Positions 45,190-55,133 of a stretch of 64,000 nt of DNA are shown in pieces (the stretch's first letter is position 1; every line of letters starts with the position of its first letter). Both the position numbers and the translations under genes were made by a program. The notes below the pieces were generated by a model. That model was not told the origin of the DNA, did no database searches, and worked only from the letters and a program-made list of their open reading frames with translations. Source of the DNA: Glycine soja (Eukaryota > Streptophyta > Magnoliopsida > Fabales > Fabaceae); the NCBI RefSeq assembly GCF_004193775.1, contig NC_041002.1, positions 17,479,535 through 17,543,534 on the forward strand. The letters run 5' to 3'.

Positions 45190-45720
45190 CCTCACAAAAT
45201 GTATATATGTATGTTTAGGTAGTGAAAATACCTTAGATATGCATGTATGTAAACAAAAAAAAACACTTCACAAAATATATATATGTATGTTTAGGTAGAA
45301 AGATACCTTAGATATGCATGTATGTAAACAAAAAAAACTTCACAAAATATATATATGTATGTTTAGGTAGCAAGATACCTTAGATATGCATGTATGTAGC
45401 AAAAAGATACCTAACAAAATATATATATGTATGTTTAGGTAGCAAGATACCTTAGATATGCATGTATGTAGCAAAAAGATACCTCACAAAATATATATAT
45501 GTATGTTTAGGTAGCAAGATACCTTGGATATGCATGTATACAGCAAAATACCTTACAAAACATATATATGTATGTTTAGGTAGCAAGATACCTTGGATAT
45601 GCATGTATATAGCAAAAATACCTTACAAAACATATATATGTATGTTTAGGTAGCAAGATACCTTGGATATGCATGTATATAGCAAAAATACCTCGCAAAA
45701 ATATACACATGTTTAGGTAG
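45190..45720 (+). repeat. 70-77-bp tandem array, element B
   Basis: ATGTTTAGGTAG begins at about 45211, 45288, 45359, 45431, 45503, 45572 and 45642. Units also contain GATACCTTAGATATGCATGT. The core TTAGGTAGCAAGATACC is related to the 2560-2700 repeats of element A. Confidence 0.85.
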
Positions 45721-45929
45721 CAAAATACCTCATGAAAAAAAAAAGGGGAAAAAAGAAAACAAACAAGAAAAAGAAATAAACAAATGATAATGATAAAAAA
45801 AAAAAAAAGAAGAAGAAGAAAAAAAAAAAAAAAAAGAAAGAACATAAGTTGTCTAGCTAAAAACTGACATGCTTTTGAAAAGAGACGATTTCCAACTTTT
45901 CTTTGAAAAAATTCATTGATCATAACCAA
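45721..45929 (+). other. Purine-rich low-complexity tract
   Basis: Long A and AAG runs at 45737-45840 with no coding content. It separates the 70-bp array from the conserved 3' domain. Confidence 0.7.
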
Positions 45930-47160
45930 TTTTTGGAAAATGTGTCTACACCTGAAGGGTGAATGCTGTGAAATTTCCCCAGACGCCCGAAATGGACTCG
46001 GATGAATGCACAAATTGATAAAAGAACATATTTTGGAAACATTGGGTTGATTTAAAATAGAGGAAATGAATCCTGAGCCCTAGCATCACATGACCATAAA
46101 AATTTGACACTTGAGTGTCCACATAGGTGCATGCATGACCAATTTTGCATAAAATTTCCAAATCATCATTTTTGCATTTGTGTCATGGAAATAATGTGGG
46201 GCATCCCTTTTTATCCTTGAACCAAACCAAACCCTGACATGTATCATGCCTAGCCATTCTACAAGTCTTGAGCCAAAATCCTGACTCACCATAAACCTTG
46301 ACCCAGGGTGAGAATGTCAATCCTTACCCTCGGAAGCAAAAAAGAAGAGAAGGAAAATTTCCAATCAAAGAAAAAGAGAAGGAAAATTTCCAATCAAAGG
46401 AAAAAAGGAAGCAAGGAAATTCCCAATCAAAGAGTGGGAGAAAGGAAAAAGAAAAGAAAGAAAATTCCCAACCAAAGAATGGGAGAAAGTAAAAAAGAAG
46501 AAAGCTCCTGGTCAAAGAAACCAGAAGAAATGTGCTGAGAGGTCTTTGGGCCGGACAATATCTGAACAATACAGAATTGTCACCAAATGAACATAAAAGG
46601 AAGGAAAGGAAACCACGACCTAAAATGGTCTTCTCCCTTTAATTACCAACCAAAATCCCGTGCGCTAGCGACCCTTTTTTCTCGCCCCGCACTAAACAAA
46701 AAAAAAAAAAAAAAAACAGAAAAAGAAAAAGCCAGGAAAATCAAAAGCCAAAAACACACAAAAGCCGAAAGAAGAAACCACCAAAAGAACCCATTCCCAA
46801 GGGAAGCCCTATTGATCCATGATCACGCGTGTAATTTTTGATTTGATAGGAAATAATTTGCAAAGTCAAGTCATGACATATCTATGGTTCGGAATTAGGA
46901 GGAAACACTTACCTGTGCAAGATTGATACACTTTGAGTGATTTTCTTCTATTTTTGTCGAACCCGGTGTTTCCTCTAAATGGTCATTTAGAAACGAAATG
47001 CTAACATCCAAAATCTCATTTATGGTTACGGGGGATCCCATCGGCAGACTCTCCTTCCCCGGTAGGCGCATTGTTTTTCACTCAAAAAAAAAAAAAAGCA
47101 TATGCTGCTCTAAATCAGTTGGAATGTTTGTCTCTTTGCTAAAGCATGTTTGCATTTTTA
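45930..47160 (+). other. Conserved 3' domain of element B
   Basis: Homologous in order and text to 9301-10440 of element A, with the purine-rich GGAAAATTTCCAATCAAAG repeats (46340-46440) and the TCATTTAGAAACGAAATGCTAACATCC-type block near its end. A run of about 19 A lies at 46698-46716. No convincing ORF is present. Confidence 0.65.
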
Positions 47161-48720
47161 GTGGAGAAAACAACGAGACTTTTTCAAGTCTCCCAAGTTA
47201 TCCAGAACTACGTAGGTCTGAGTTCCTCATTGGAGGATACGTAGGAGCAAGAGCCTCGCTTTTGTCGACCACACCGCCTTTTGTCGCCATGACTCAAGAG
47301 CTGATAGCCCGCGGAGACACCTTACGGTTATCCGCACCTCGTCATTCAGTGACCCCAAGTGTGATTCACGAGCAGAGACCAATATGGTCATCTGCGCCCT
47401 TTCCGGAGATGTCAGCATTTTCCGATGGAGACTTTCCAAGTCTCACAAGTTATCCAGAACTACGTAGGTCTGAATTCCTCATTGGAGGATACGTAGGAGC
47501 AAGAGCCTCGCTTTTGTCGACCACACCGCCTTTTGTTGCCATGACTCAAGAGCTGGTAGCCCGCGGAGATACCTTACGGTTATCCGCACCCCTTTGCCAT
47601 TCAGACACAGTCGTGTCCGATGGCACGCAGAGACCAAGTTTGGTCATTCTGCACCCATGATACGCGGAGATACCTTATGGTTATTCGCACCCCTTTTGTC
47701 ATCCAGAGGCGGCGGGCCCGATGACAAGCAGAGACCAAGTTTGGTCATTCTGCACCCATGATACGCGGAGATACCTTACGGTTATCCGCACCCCTTTGCC
47801 ATTCAGACACAGTCGTGTCCGATGGCACGCAGAGACCAGGTTTGGTCATTCTGCACCCATGATACGTGGAGATACCTTACGGTTATCCGCACCCTTTTGT
47901 CATCCAGAGGCGGCGGGCCCGATGACAAGCAGAGACCAAGTTTGGTCATTCTGCACCCATGATACGCGGAGATACCTTATGGTTATTCGCACCCTTTTGT
48001 CATCCAGAGGCGGCGGGCCCGATGACAAGCAGAGACCAAGTTTGGTCATTCTGCACCCATGATACGCGGAGATACCTTATGGTTATTCGCACCCTTTTGT
48101 CATCCAGAGGCGGCGGGCCCGATGACAAGCAGAGACCAAGTTTGGTCATTCTGCACCCATGATACGCGGAGATACCTTACGGTTATCCGCACCCCTTTGC
48201 CATTCAGACACAGTCGTGTCCGATGGCACGCAGAGACCAAGTTTGGTCATTCTGCACCCATGATACGCGGAGATACCTTATGGTTATTCGCACCCCTTTT
48301 GTCATCCAGAGGCGGCGGGCCCGATGACAAGCAGAGACCAAGTTTGGTCATTCTGCACCCATGATACGCGGAGATACCTTACGGTTATCCGCACCCCTTT
48401 GCCATTCAGACACAGTCGTGTCCGATGGCACGCAGAGACCAAGTTTGGTCATTCTGCACCCATGATACGCGGAGATACCTTACGGTTATTCGCACCCCTT
48501 TGCCATTCAGACACAGTCGTGTCCGATGGCACGCAGAGACCAAGTTTGGTCATTCTGCACCCATGATACGCGGAGATACCTTATGGTTATTCGCACCCTT
48601 TTGTCATCCAGAGGCGGCGGGCCCGATGACAAGCAGAGACCAAGTTTGGTCATTCTGCACCCATGATACGCAGAGATGCCTTATGGTTATTCGCACCCAT
48701 TCTTTTGCTATCTGTAAGAC
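47161..48720 (+). repeat. Two-level tandem array: 252-bp units, then 100-bp units
   Basis: Two 252-bp units starting GAACTACGTAGGTCTGA at about 47205 and 47457 carry the LTR-like TACGTAGG module. They are followed by about eleven 100-101-bp units marked by CTGCACCCATGATACGCGGA. Two subtypes alternate irregularly, one with CAGACACAGTCGTGTCCGAT, the other with CAGAGGCGGCGGGCCCGAT. Most units hold GACCAAGTTTGGTC, a perfect palindrome. Long open frames exist because the period is near a multiple of three in places; they are not genes. Confidence 0.9.
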
Positions 48721-48779
48721 AGAACGCTTGATAGCATGCAGGGGCTGACACAGTCTTCTGCACCTTTTGTTTCTCCGGG

Positions 48780-49071
48780 AACAACAAAGTCATTTACATG
48801 CGGAAATTTCATGGTCGCCCGCGACTCTCGTCAACCGAGAGGAGCGAAATTAGTGTCATACACTGATTTTCGGGGACCTTTGCTTGATGACATGCGACCA
48901 TTCTTTGGTCCTTGTGAGGTGCTTGGCACCCGTCATTAGGCAATTTGTGAAATTCTGGGAACAACAAGTCATTTGCATGTGGAGATTTTATGGTCACCCG
49001 CGACTCTCGTCAAATCGAGAGGGACGAAATTAGTGTCTTATCTTTACTTTTCTTTTATCTCCAATAAAAGA
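48780..49071 (+). repeat. Subterminal duplication including a ~100-bp partial LTR start
   Basis: A block GGGAACAACAAAGTCATTT...CGCGACTCTCGTCAA occurs at 48778-48850 and again at 48957-49020. Between them lies TGTCATAC followed by GGGGACCTTTGCTTGATGAC and about 80 more bases matching the LTR start (48856-48955), with the CTAATTTCGTCC part altered. It looks like an aborted LTR terminus copied upstream of the polypurine tract. Confidence 0.75.
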
Positions 49072-49072
49072 C

Positions 49073-49089
49073 AAGTAAAGAGGGGCAAC
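49073..49089 (+). promoter_or_regulatory. Polypurine tract of element B
   Basis: AAGTAAAGAGGGGCAAC stands directly before the 3' LTR and is identical to the tract of element A. Confidence 0.85.
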
Positions 49090-50767
49090 TGTCATACCCT
49101 AATTTCGTCCGGGGACCTTTGCTTGATGACATGCGACCATTCTTTGGTCCTTGTGAGGTGCTTGGCACCCATCATTAGGCAATTTATGAAATTCCAGGAC
49201 ATGCCGAAAAACCAAAAAAATGTTGATGCACAATCCGTAAGTTTCCGTGACACATCGGAAATCAAATGGAAGCATCGTTGCATAATTAAGTGAGGTTCCG
49301 TAACATTCCGTAAGTCAAAAAGGGGATGATTATGTAATCCGCAAGGTTCCGTAACATTACGGAAAGAAAGCAAGTATCGTTACGAAATTCGTAAGTTTCC
49401 GTAACTTTACGAAAAAAGAATTACCAAAAAACAACAGAGGGGGGTGTACTTAGTAAAAATGGGGGTGCAAATAGCACCCAGGCCCATTTGGGCCCTCCAG
49501 AAGATTCCTCCAGAAGGCGGTTGCTTCTGGAGGAAGCAACCCTGCTCGTTAATGGTCCACATTGCGTTTCGTGCATTTTTACTCTCGTTTTGTTTACTTT
49601 TTATACCCCCTGTTGACGTGCTTAAGCCATTTTACTTAAGTCATTTCTCGCTTAACTTAAAAATAAAATAAATTTCCACCGAACGTTTGAATTATATTAT
49701 CCGTTAACTTCGGTTAAAATCAATTCCGACCGTTCGGTCGTGCCGTAACCACGTTGGAAATCAAAAAAAGAGGTAAAGAATAATATAATAATCAAAAAAA
49801 CATCTTTTAGTAAAATAAAGCGGAAAATCAATCGGACGTTTTCTCTTTGGGATTTCTCATTCTTAACCGAATTGATTAATAACTAAAGTGAAACTAAGGC
49901 TAAAATCAACTCGCCTAGTCAAGCTCGTCCACAAAAATAGGCTTTTGAAGTTCGTCATTTCAATTCCTCACTAAGTAAAATGGATCATTTTTAAGGTCCA
50001 ACGCCTTAAAATGATCACCACTTAAGTAAAAAAGGCATCACTTGATAAGAAAGAACTACGTAGGTCTGAGTTCCTCATTGAGGATACGTAGGAGCAAAAG
50101 CCCCGCTTTTGTCGACCACCCCAAGAGATCGTTAATGGTCCAATGCCTTAACGTTTCTCTCCTTTCAAAAACAAGAGATCGTTAATGGTCCAATGCCTTA
50201 ACGTTTCTCTCCTTTCAAAAACAAGAGATCGTTAATGGTCCAATGCCTTAACGTTTCTCCCCTTTCAAAATCAAAAGACCGTTTAATGGTCCAACACCTT
50301 AAATGACCTTTTGTTCAATAAAAACATATTTTGCAAAAAAGACAAAAACAACTTAACCAAACACTTTGTTCCAAAAGAACTACGTAGGTCTGATTTTCTC
50401 ATCCCAAATTGAGGAATACGTAGGAGCAAAGGGCAACACCCTTGTCGACCACAAAAAAGAAAAAAAATATAAAAAGGGTATAAAGGATATAAGAATATAA
50501 AAGGGAACATAAAAATCAAAGTCATGTTTGCACATTCGATTAAAGGCTGTCGTCCCTTGTGACGGACGTGTGGGGTGCTAATACCTTCCCCGCGCGTAAA
50601 TACAACTCCCGAACCTTTCACTTAAAAGTTCGTAGATCGCGTCTTTTCCGGTTTTTCCGACGTTTTCCTCAAATAAACGTTGGTGGCGACTCCGCGCGTA
50701 TTCCTTTCGTGGAACACGCATCCCGCGAGTCTCGCGTCGCCCTCCCGCCGAAGGGTAGGTTGCGACA
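49090..50767 (+). repeat. 3' LTR of element B with a promoter deletion
   Basis: A 1,678-bp copy of the LTR at 33130-35125. After CCCTGCTCG (49548) it jumps to TTAATGGTCCACATTGCG, skipping 318 net bases that hold both palindromes, the TATA box, the transcript start region and the donor-like site. The filler CGTTAATGGTCC matches the 50-bp repeat found downstream in the same LTR. Confidence 0.95.
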
Positions 50768-51660
50768 GTAGTCATAACTCTTGCAAAAGCCTAAGTGAAG
50801 AACTTCGTGACTATTACGAAGGAAGGCATAGGTCACATCTTAGACCTCACTCCCATAGAAGAGAAAAGGAAAGAAAGCCTCAAGAGGCTAACATTAAACT
50901 CTCATACTTCCATGGGAAGGACAATGTAGAGGCTAACTTAGATTGGGAAATAAGGGTAGAGCAACAACTTAAAAAGAAGTCTACTTCAAAATCTTATGGC
51001 TCTCACTCTTATCCAAAGAAAGACCAAGGTCAAGGCATCTTAGGGGTGACACCTTCTAAGCCCAAAGATGATAAGGGGAAGACAATAGAAAAGCAAGCCC
51101 CTAAGGCTAGTATGCAAGAGAAAACTAGCTCTATAAAGTGCTTTAAATGTCTTGGAAGAGGACACATTACTTCTCAATGCCCCACCACAAAAACCATGAT
51201 TATGAGAGGCCAAGACATTTATAGTAGCCAAGATGAGGCTACTACTTCACCTTCCTCTAGTGAAAGTGAAAAAGCAAAAGGGGAAGAATCTAGTGAAGAA
51301 ATCTACCCCCAAAAAGAAGGACAACCATTAGTGGTTAAAGAGAAGTGTAAGGAGGTAAGTGTCTCCTCCAAGAGTTTAGCTAAGAAGGAAACTCATTTTA
51401 CAATAAAGACAAACATTAAAGAAACTTTCCCTCTTAGACAACCTCCACATTTTCTCTTTTGTAAAAAGGCACTTGCTAGCATTGCCACACCTCTTGGGCT
51501 TGAGTTTATTCCTCAAGTAAAGAAGTTGTTGGATGAGGGTTTGGTTCGCAAGAGCTTAAATCCTTGTGCTTTGTTGGTGCCCAAAATAGGTATTATTAGG
51601 AACCAAGTCCCTAAAATAGGTGGTATGATGAATGTTTTGAGTGGTGCAACCCGCTTGATG

Positions 51661-52562
51661 GAAGCTTGCTTGTGGGGCTTCTATGGAGGCTGGATCTTTG
51701 AGCTTCAATGGGGTCCTTTAATGGTGATTTTCCACCATGGAGATGCAGCGGAAGACAAAGGAAAGGAGGTGAGAGGAGGCGCCATCCATTAAGGAATAAG
51801 CCATGGAAGAAGGAGCTTCACCACCAAGATGAGCCTTGGATAAGAAGCTTGGAGAGGATGCTTCAATGGAGGAAAAGAAAGAGGGAGAGAAAGAGGGAGG
51901 GGGAGCACGAAATTGAAGGAAGAAAAAGGGAGAGAAGTTGAACTTTGAGTTGTGTCTCACAAGACTCTCATTCATCAAAGTTACAACAAGTGTTACACAT
52001 GCTTCTATTTATAGACTAGGTAGCTTCCTTGAGAAGCTTTCTTGAGAAAACTTCCTTGAGAAGCTTCTTTGAGAAAACTTCCTTGAGAAGCTAGAGCTTA
52101 GCTACACACACCCCTCTCATAACTAAGCTCACCTCCTTGAGAAGCTTCCTTAAGAAGATTCCTAAAGAAGCTAGAGCTTAGCTACACATACCTCTCTAAT
52201 AGCTAAGCTCACCTCCTTGAGATAAGAAGCTAGAACTTAGCTACACACCCCCTATAATAACTAAGCTCACCCCCATGACAAAAAACATGAAAATACAAAA
52301 AATAAGTCCTTACTACAAAGACTACTCAAAATGCCCCGAAATACAAGGCTAAAACCCTATACTACTAGAATGGCCAAAATACAAGGCCCAAACGAAGGAA
52401 AAACCTATTCTAATATTTACAAAGATAAGCGGGCTTATACTTAGCCCATGGGCTCGAAATCTACCCTAAGGCTCAAGAGAACCCTAGGGCCATCCCTTGG
52501 ATCTCTAGCCCAATCTACTTGGAGTCTTCTACCCAATGCCCTTGCGAGATAGGATTGCATCA
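51661..52562 (-). repeat. Right terminal arm of D (unit 3)
   Basis: Inverted copy of the left arm 27580-28489, ending GGATTGCATCA directly before the duplicated TTGTG. It shares AAAAAATAAG with unit 1 at about 52297. Confidence 0.85.
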
Positions 52563-52567
52563 TTGTG

Positions 52568-52957
52568 TTTGTTGAAACTTCAAACAGCCATAACTTTTGC
52601 TCCAGTTATTAGAATCGCAATTATTATATATGTATTTGGGGTAGAAAAAAATTTCCTACGCCGTGGAAGCCTACCATAGGCTGGCTGAGGTCTCCATCGT
52701 CCAAAAATAGTGATTTTGTCAAAAGTTTTTTATTTTTCAAGTTTTATTCACTTATTTTTCTTAACCTACCATTTTTAGCTTCCATAGTTAGACTTTGAAT
52801 TTTTGCCTGAAATTTTTTTGTGCTATCTTCTCATCATTTTATAAGGTTGCTCACAAAATTTCAAGTCATTTGGATATCATTTGAGGGTAGCTGTAGTTCA
52901 AACCTGCAGCTTTATTTACATGACAAGGCAACTAGTTGTGCATGCTGAATGTAGTGT
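52568..52957 (+). other. Leader of element H, right part
   Basis: Non-coding leader that continues the sequence broken at 27579; the rejoined text would read CAAATTTTGTGTTTGTTGAA. It leads to the gag start at 52958. Confidence 0.75.
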
Positions 52958-55133
52958 ATGACTAGAGGCAATCCATCTGACTTACAACCCTTTGATCCTG
53001 AGATAGATAGGACATTTCATAGATTAGTTAGGCATCATTTTATACCTTTTGATCATCCTGAGCATTCCATTACTGGTGAATCTATGCATTATGTTATTGG
53101 TGATTTTGAACATCCTGATTTTGAGCATTATAATTTTGAGCATTTTGATTCTGAGCATTCTAATTTTGAACATTCTGAGAACATGGCACAACCTCCACCT
53201 CGTGAGAGGACTCTAAGGGAAATGGCTGCACCTGATTTCACCTACGAAAGCTTGTACATCCAATACCCTGATGAGGATGTCCCATATGTTCTTAAAACTG
53301 GATTGATTCATTTGCTTCCAAAGTTTCATGGCCTTGCAGGTGAAGACCTGCACAAACATTTGAAGGAATTTCATATTGTCTGCTCCACCATGAAAACCCC
53401 CAGATGTCCAAGAGGACCACATATTTCTGAAGGCTTTCCCTCATTCTTTAGAGGGAGTGGCAAAGGACTGGCTGTATTACCTTGCTCTAAGGTCCATCAC
53501 GAGCTGGGATGAGCTGAAGAGAGTATTCTTAGAAAAAATTTTCCCTGCTTCCAGGACCACAACCATCAGGAAGGATATCTCAGGTATTAGAAAACTCAGT
53601 GGAGAGAGCCTGTATGAATACTGGGAGAGATTTAAAAAAACTATGTGCCAGTTGCCCTCACCATCAGATTTCAGAGCAGCTGCTTCTCCAATATTTTTAT
53701 GAAGGACTCAGTAATATGGAGAGAAGTATGATAGATGCTGCCAGTGGTGGAGCCCTTGGAGACATGACTCCTGCTGAAGCCAGAAATTTAATTGAGAAGA
53801 TGGTTTCCAACTCCCAACAGTTTAGCGCCAGAAATGATGCTATAGTCATTAGAGGAGTGCATGAGGTAGCTACAAACTCAGCTGCATCATCTGAAACTAA
53901 GAAGCTTGAAGGCAAACTGGATGCATAGGTTAACTTGGTAACCCATCTAGCCTTGAACCAAAAATCTGTACCTGTTGCAAGGGTCTGTGGTTTGTGCTCC
54001 TCTGCTGACCACCATATAGACCTTTTCCCTTCCATGCAGCAACCTGGAGCAATTGAGCAGCCCGAAGCTTATGCTGCAAATATTTACAATAGACCTCCTC
54101 AACCTCAGCAGCAAAATCAACCACAGCAGAACAATTATGATCTCTCCAGCTATAGATACAACCCTGGATGGAGGAATCACCCTAATCTCCGATGGTCTAG
54201 CCCTCAGCAACAACAACAGCAGCCTGCTCCTTCCTTCCAAAATGTTGTTGTCCCAAGCAGACCATACATTCCTCCACCAATCCAACAACAGCAACAGCCC
54301 CAGAAACAACCAACAGTTGAGGCTCCTCCACAACCTTCCCTTGAAGAACTTGTGAGGAAAATGACTATGCAGAACATGCAGTTTCAACAAGAGACCAGAG
54401 CCTCCATTCAGAGCTTAACCAATCAGATGGGACAATTGGCTACACAATTGAATCAACAACAGTCCCAGAATTCTGACAAGCTGCCTTCCCAAGCTGTCCA
54501 AAATCCCAAAAATGTCAGTGTCATTTCATTGAGGTCGGGAAAGCAGTGTCAAGGACCTCAACCCGTAGCACCTTCCTCATCTGCAAGTGAACCTACCAAA
54601 CTTCACTCTACTCCAGAAAAAGGTGATGACAAAAATTTACCTAACAATTTCTGTGCAGGTGAATCTTCCACTGGTAATTCTGATTTGCAGAAGCAGCACA
54701 TCCCTCCTCTTCCATTCCCTCCAAGAGCAGTTTCCAACAAAAAAATGGAAGAGGCAGAGAAAGAGATCTTGGAGACATTCAGAAAAGTAGAGGTAAACAT
54801 ACCTCTGCTGGATGCAATAAAGCAAATTCCAAAATATGCCAAATTCTCGAAGGAGCTGTGCACTAATAAGAGGAAGCTTAAAGGAAGTGAACGAATTAGC
54901 ATGGGCAGAAATGTCTCCGCATTGATTGGTAAATCTATTCCCCAAATTCCTGAAAAATGTAAAGATCCAGGTACATTCAGCATACCTTGTATTATAGGGA
55001 ATAGTAAGTTCGAGAATGCCATGCTAGATTTAGGAGCTTCTGTTAGTGTTATGCCTCTGTCTATTTTTAATTCTCTATCTCTAGGTCCCTTGCAGTCAAC
55101 TGATGTGGTAATTCATTTAGCTAATAGAAGTGT
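52958..55133 (+). pseudogene. Athila/Calypso-type gag and protease start, element H
   Basis: Gag starts MTRGNPSDLQPFDPEIDRTF and has a short repeat of DFEH/NFEH units (about 53101-53180). It then follows the Athila landmarks LAGEDLHKHLKEFHIVCSTM, AKDWLYYLALRSI, FFPASRT-like, YEYWERFKK and ASGGALGDMTPAEARNLI. Frameshifts occur near 53400 and 53640, and a TAG at 53926. A zinc-knuckle region CGLCSSADHHIDLF has lost its last Cys (Phe). A Gln/Pro-rich stretch follows, then the protease start with MLDLGASVSVMPLSIFN. Homology ends at about LANRSV (55133), where the sequence joins fragment I. RT, integrase and the 3' LTR of H are missing. Confidence 0.85.

Larger units (their letters stand above)
33130..50767 (+). 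mobile_element. Element B: 17.6-kb non-autonomous Ogre-like retrotransposon, recent
   Basis: Two LTRs with TGTCATACCC...GCGACA ends and the perfect duplication GTAGT (33125-33129 and 50768-50772) define the element. Inside, in order: a primer site, broken ORF1, broken gag, a solo copia LTR, a palindromic 24-bp array, a remnant of the env-position ORF, a 70-bp array, the conserved 3' domain, a 100-bp array, a partial LTR duplication and a polypurine tract. Protease, RT, RNase H and integrase are absent. Over the roughly 1.67 kb that align, I find a single base difference between the LTRs (33956 G, homologous C near 49586), so insertion is recent and required enzymes in trans. Confidence 0.9.
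32893..51660 (+). pseudogene. Captured gag plus RT fragment, D unit 3, split by element B
   Basis: The parts 32893-33129 and 50773-51660 rejoin at GTAGT when element B is removed. The first part gives MSHYSSSVNGKGTSHKD and the charged region. The second part gives the zinc knuckle CFKCLGRGHITSQC and RT lead-in, then runs in frame into arm sequence to 51792. One amino-acid difference from units 1 and 2 (TNI preceded by K rather than N, near 51409) marks it as a slightly different copy. The product would lack the RT catalytic centre, as in units 1 and 2. Confidence 0.85.
27580..52562. mobile_element. Composite insertion D with inverted terminal arms, nested in element H
   Basis: TTGTG at 27575-27579 and 52563-52567 flanks a block that begins TGATGCAATCC and ends GGATTGCATCA. 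The terminal arms (27580-28489 and about 51655-52562) are inverted copies of one another. Each arm holds a gypsy pol end, a promoter-like region and a leader. Arms are joined to a gag/RT fragment in the opposite orientation. The block contains one plus-oriented unit, a broken arm, and two minus-oriented units, the last of which carries the 17.6-kb element B. Inner units include pieces of the host leader, so part of the growth happened after insertion. No normal LTR element has inverted LTRs; an assembly error must be excluded. Confidence 0.6.

Noticed and set aside
46998..48748. Open frames of 67-220 residues across the 252/100-bp array
   Set aside because: The frames are produced by near-identical repeat units and jump between frames as unit length changes. 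No conserved protein is seen.
27580..52562. Composite D as an ordinary LTR retrotransposon
   Set aside because: The terminal arms are inverted, begin inside a pol C-terminus, and the gag fragment is antisense to the arm promoter. A standard element has direct LTRs.
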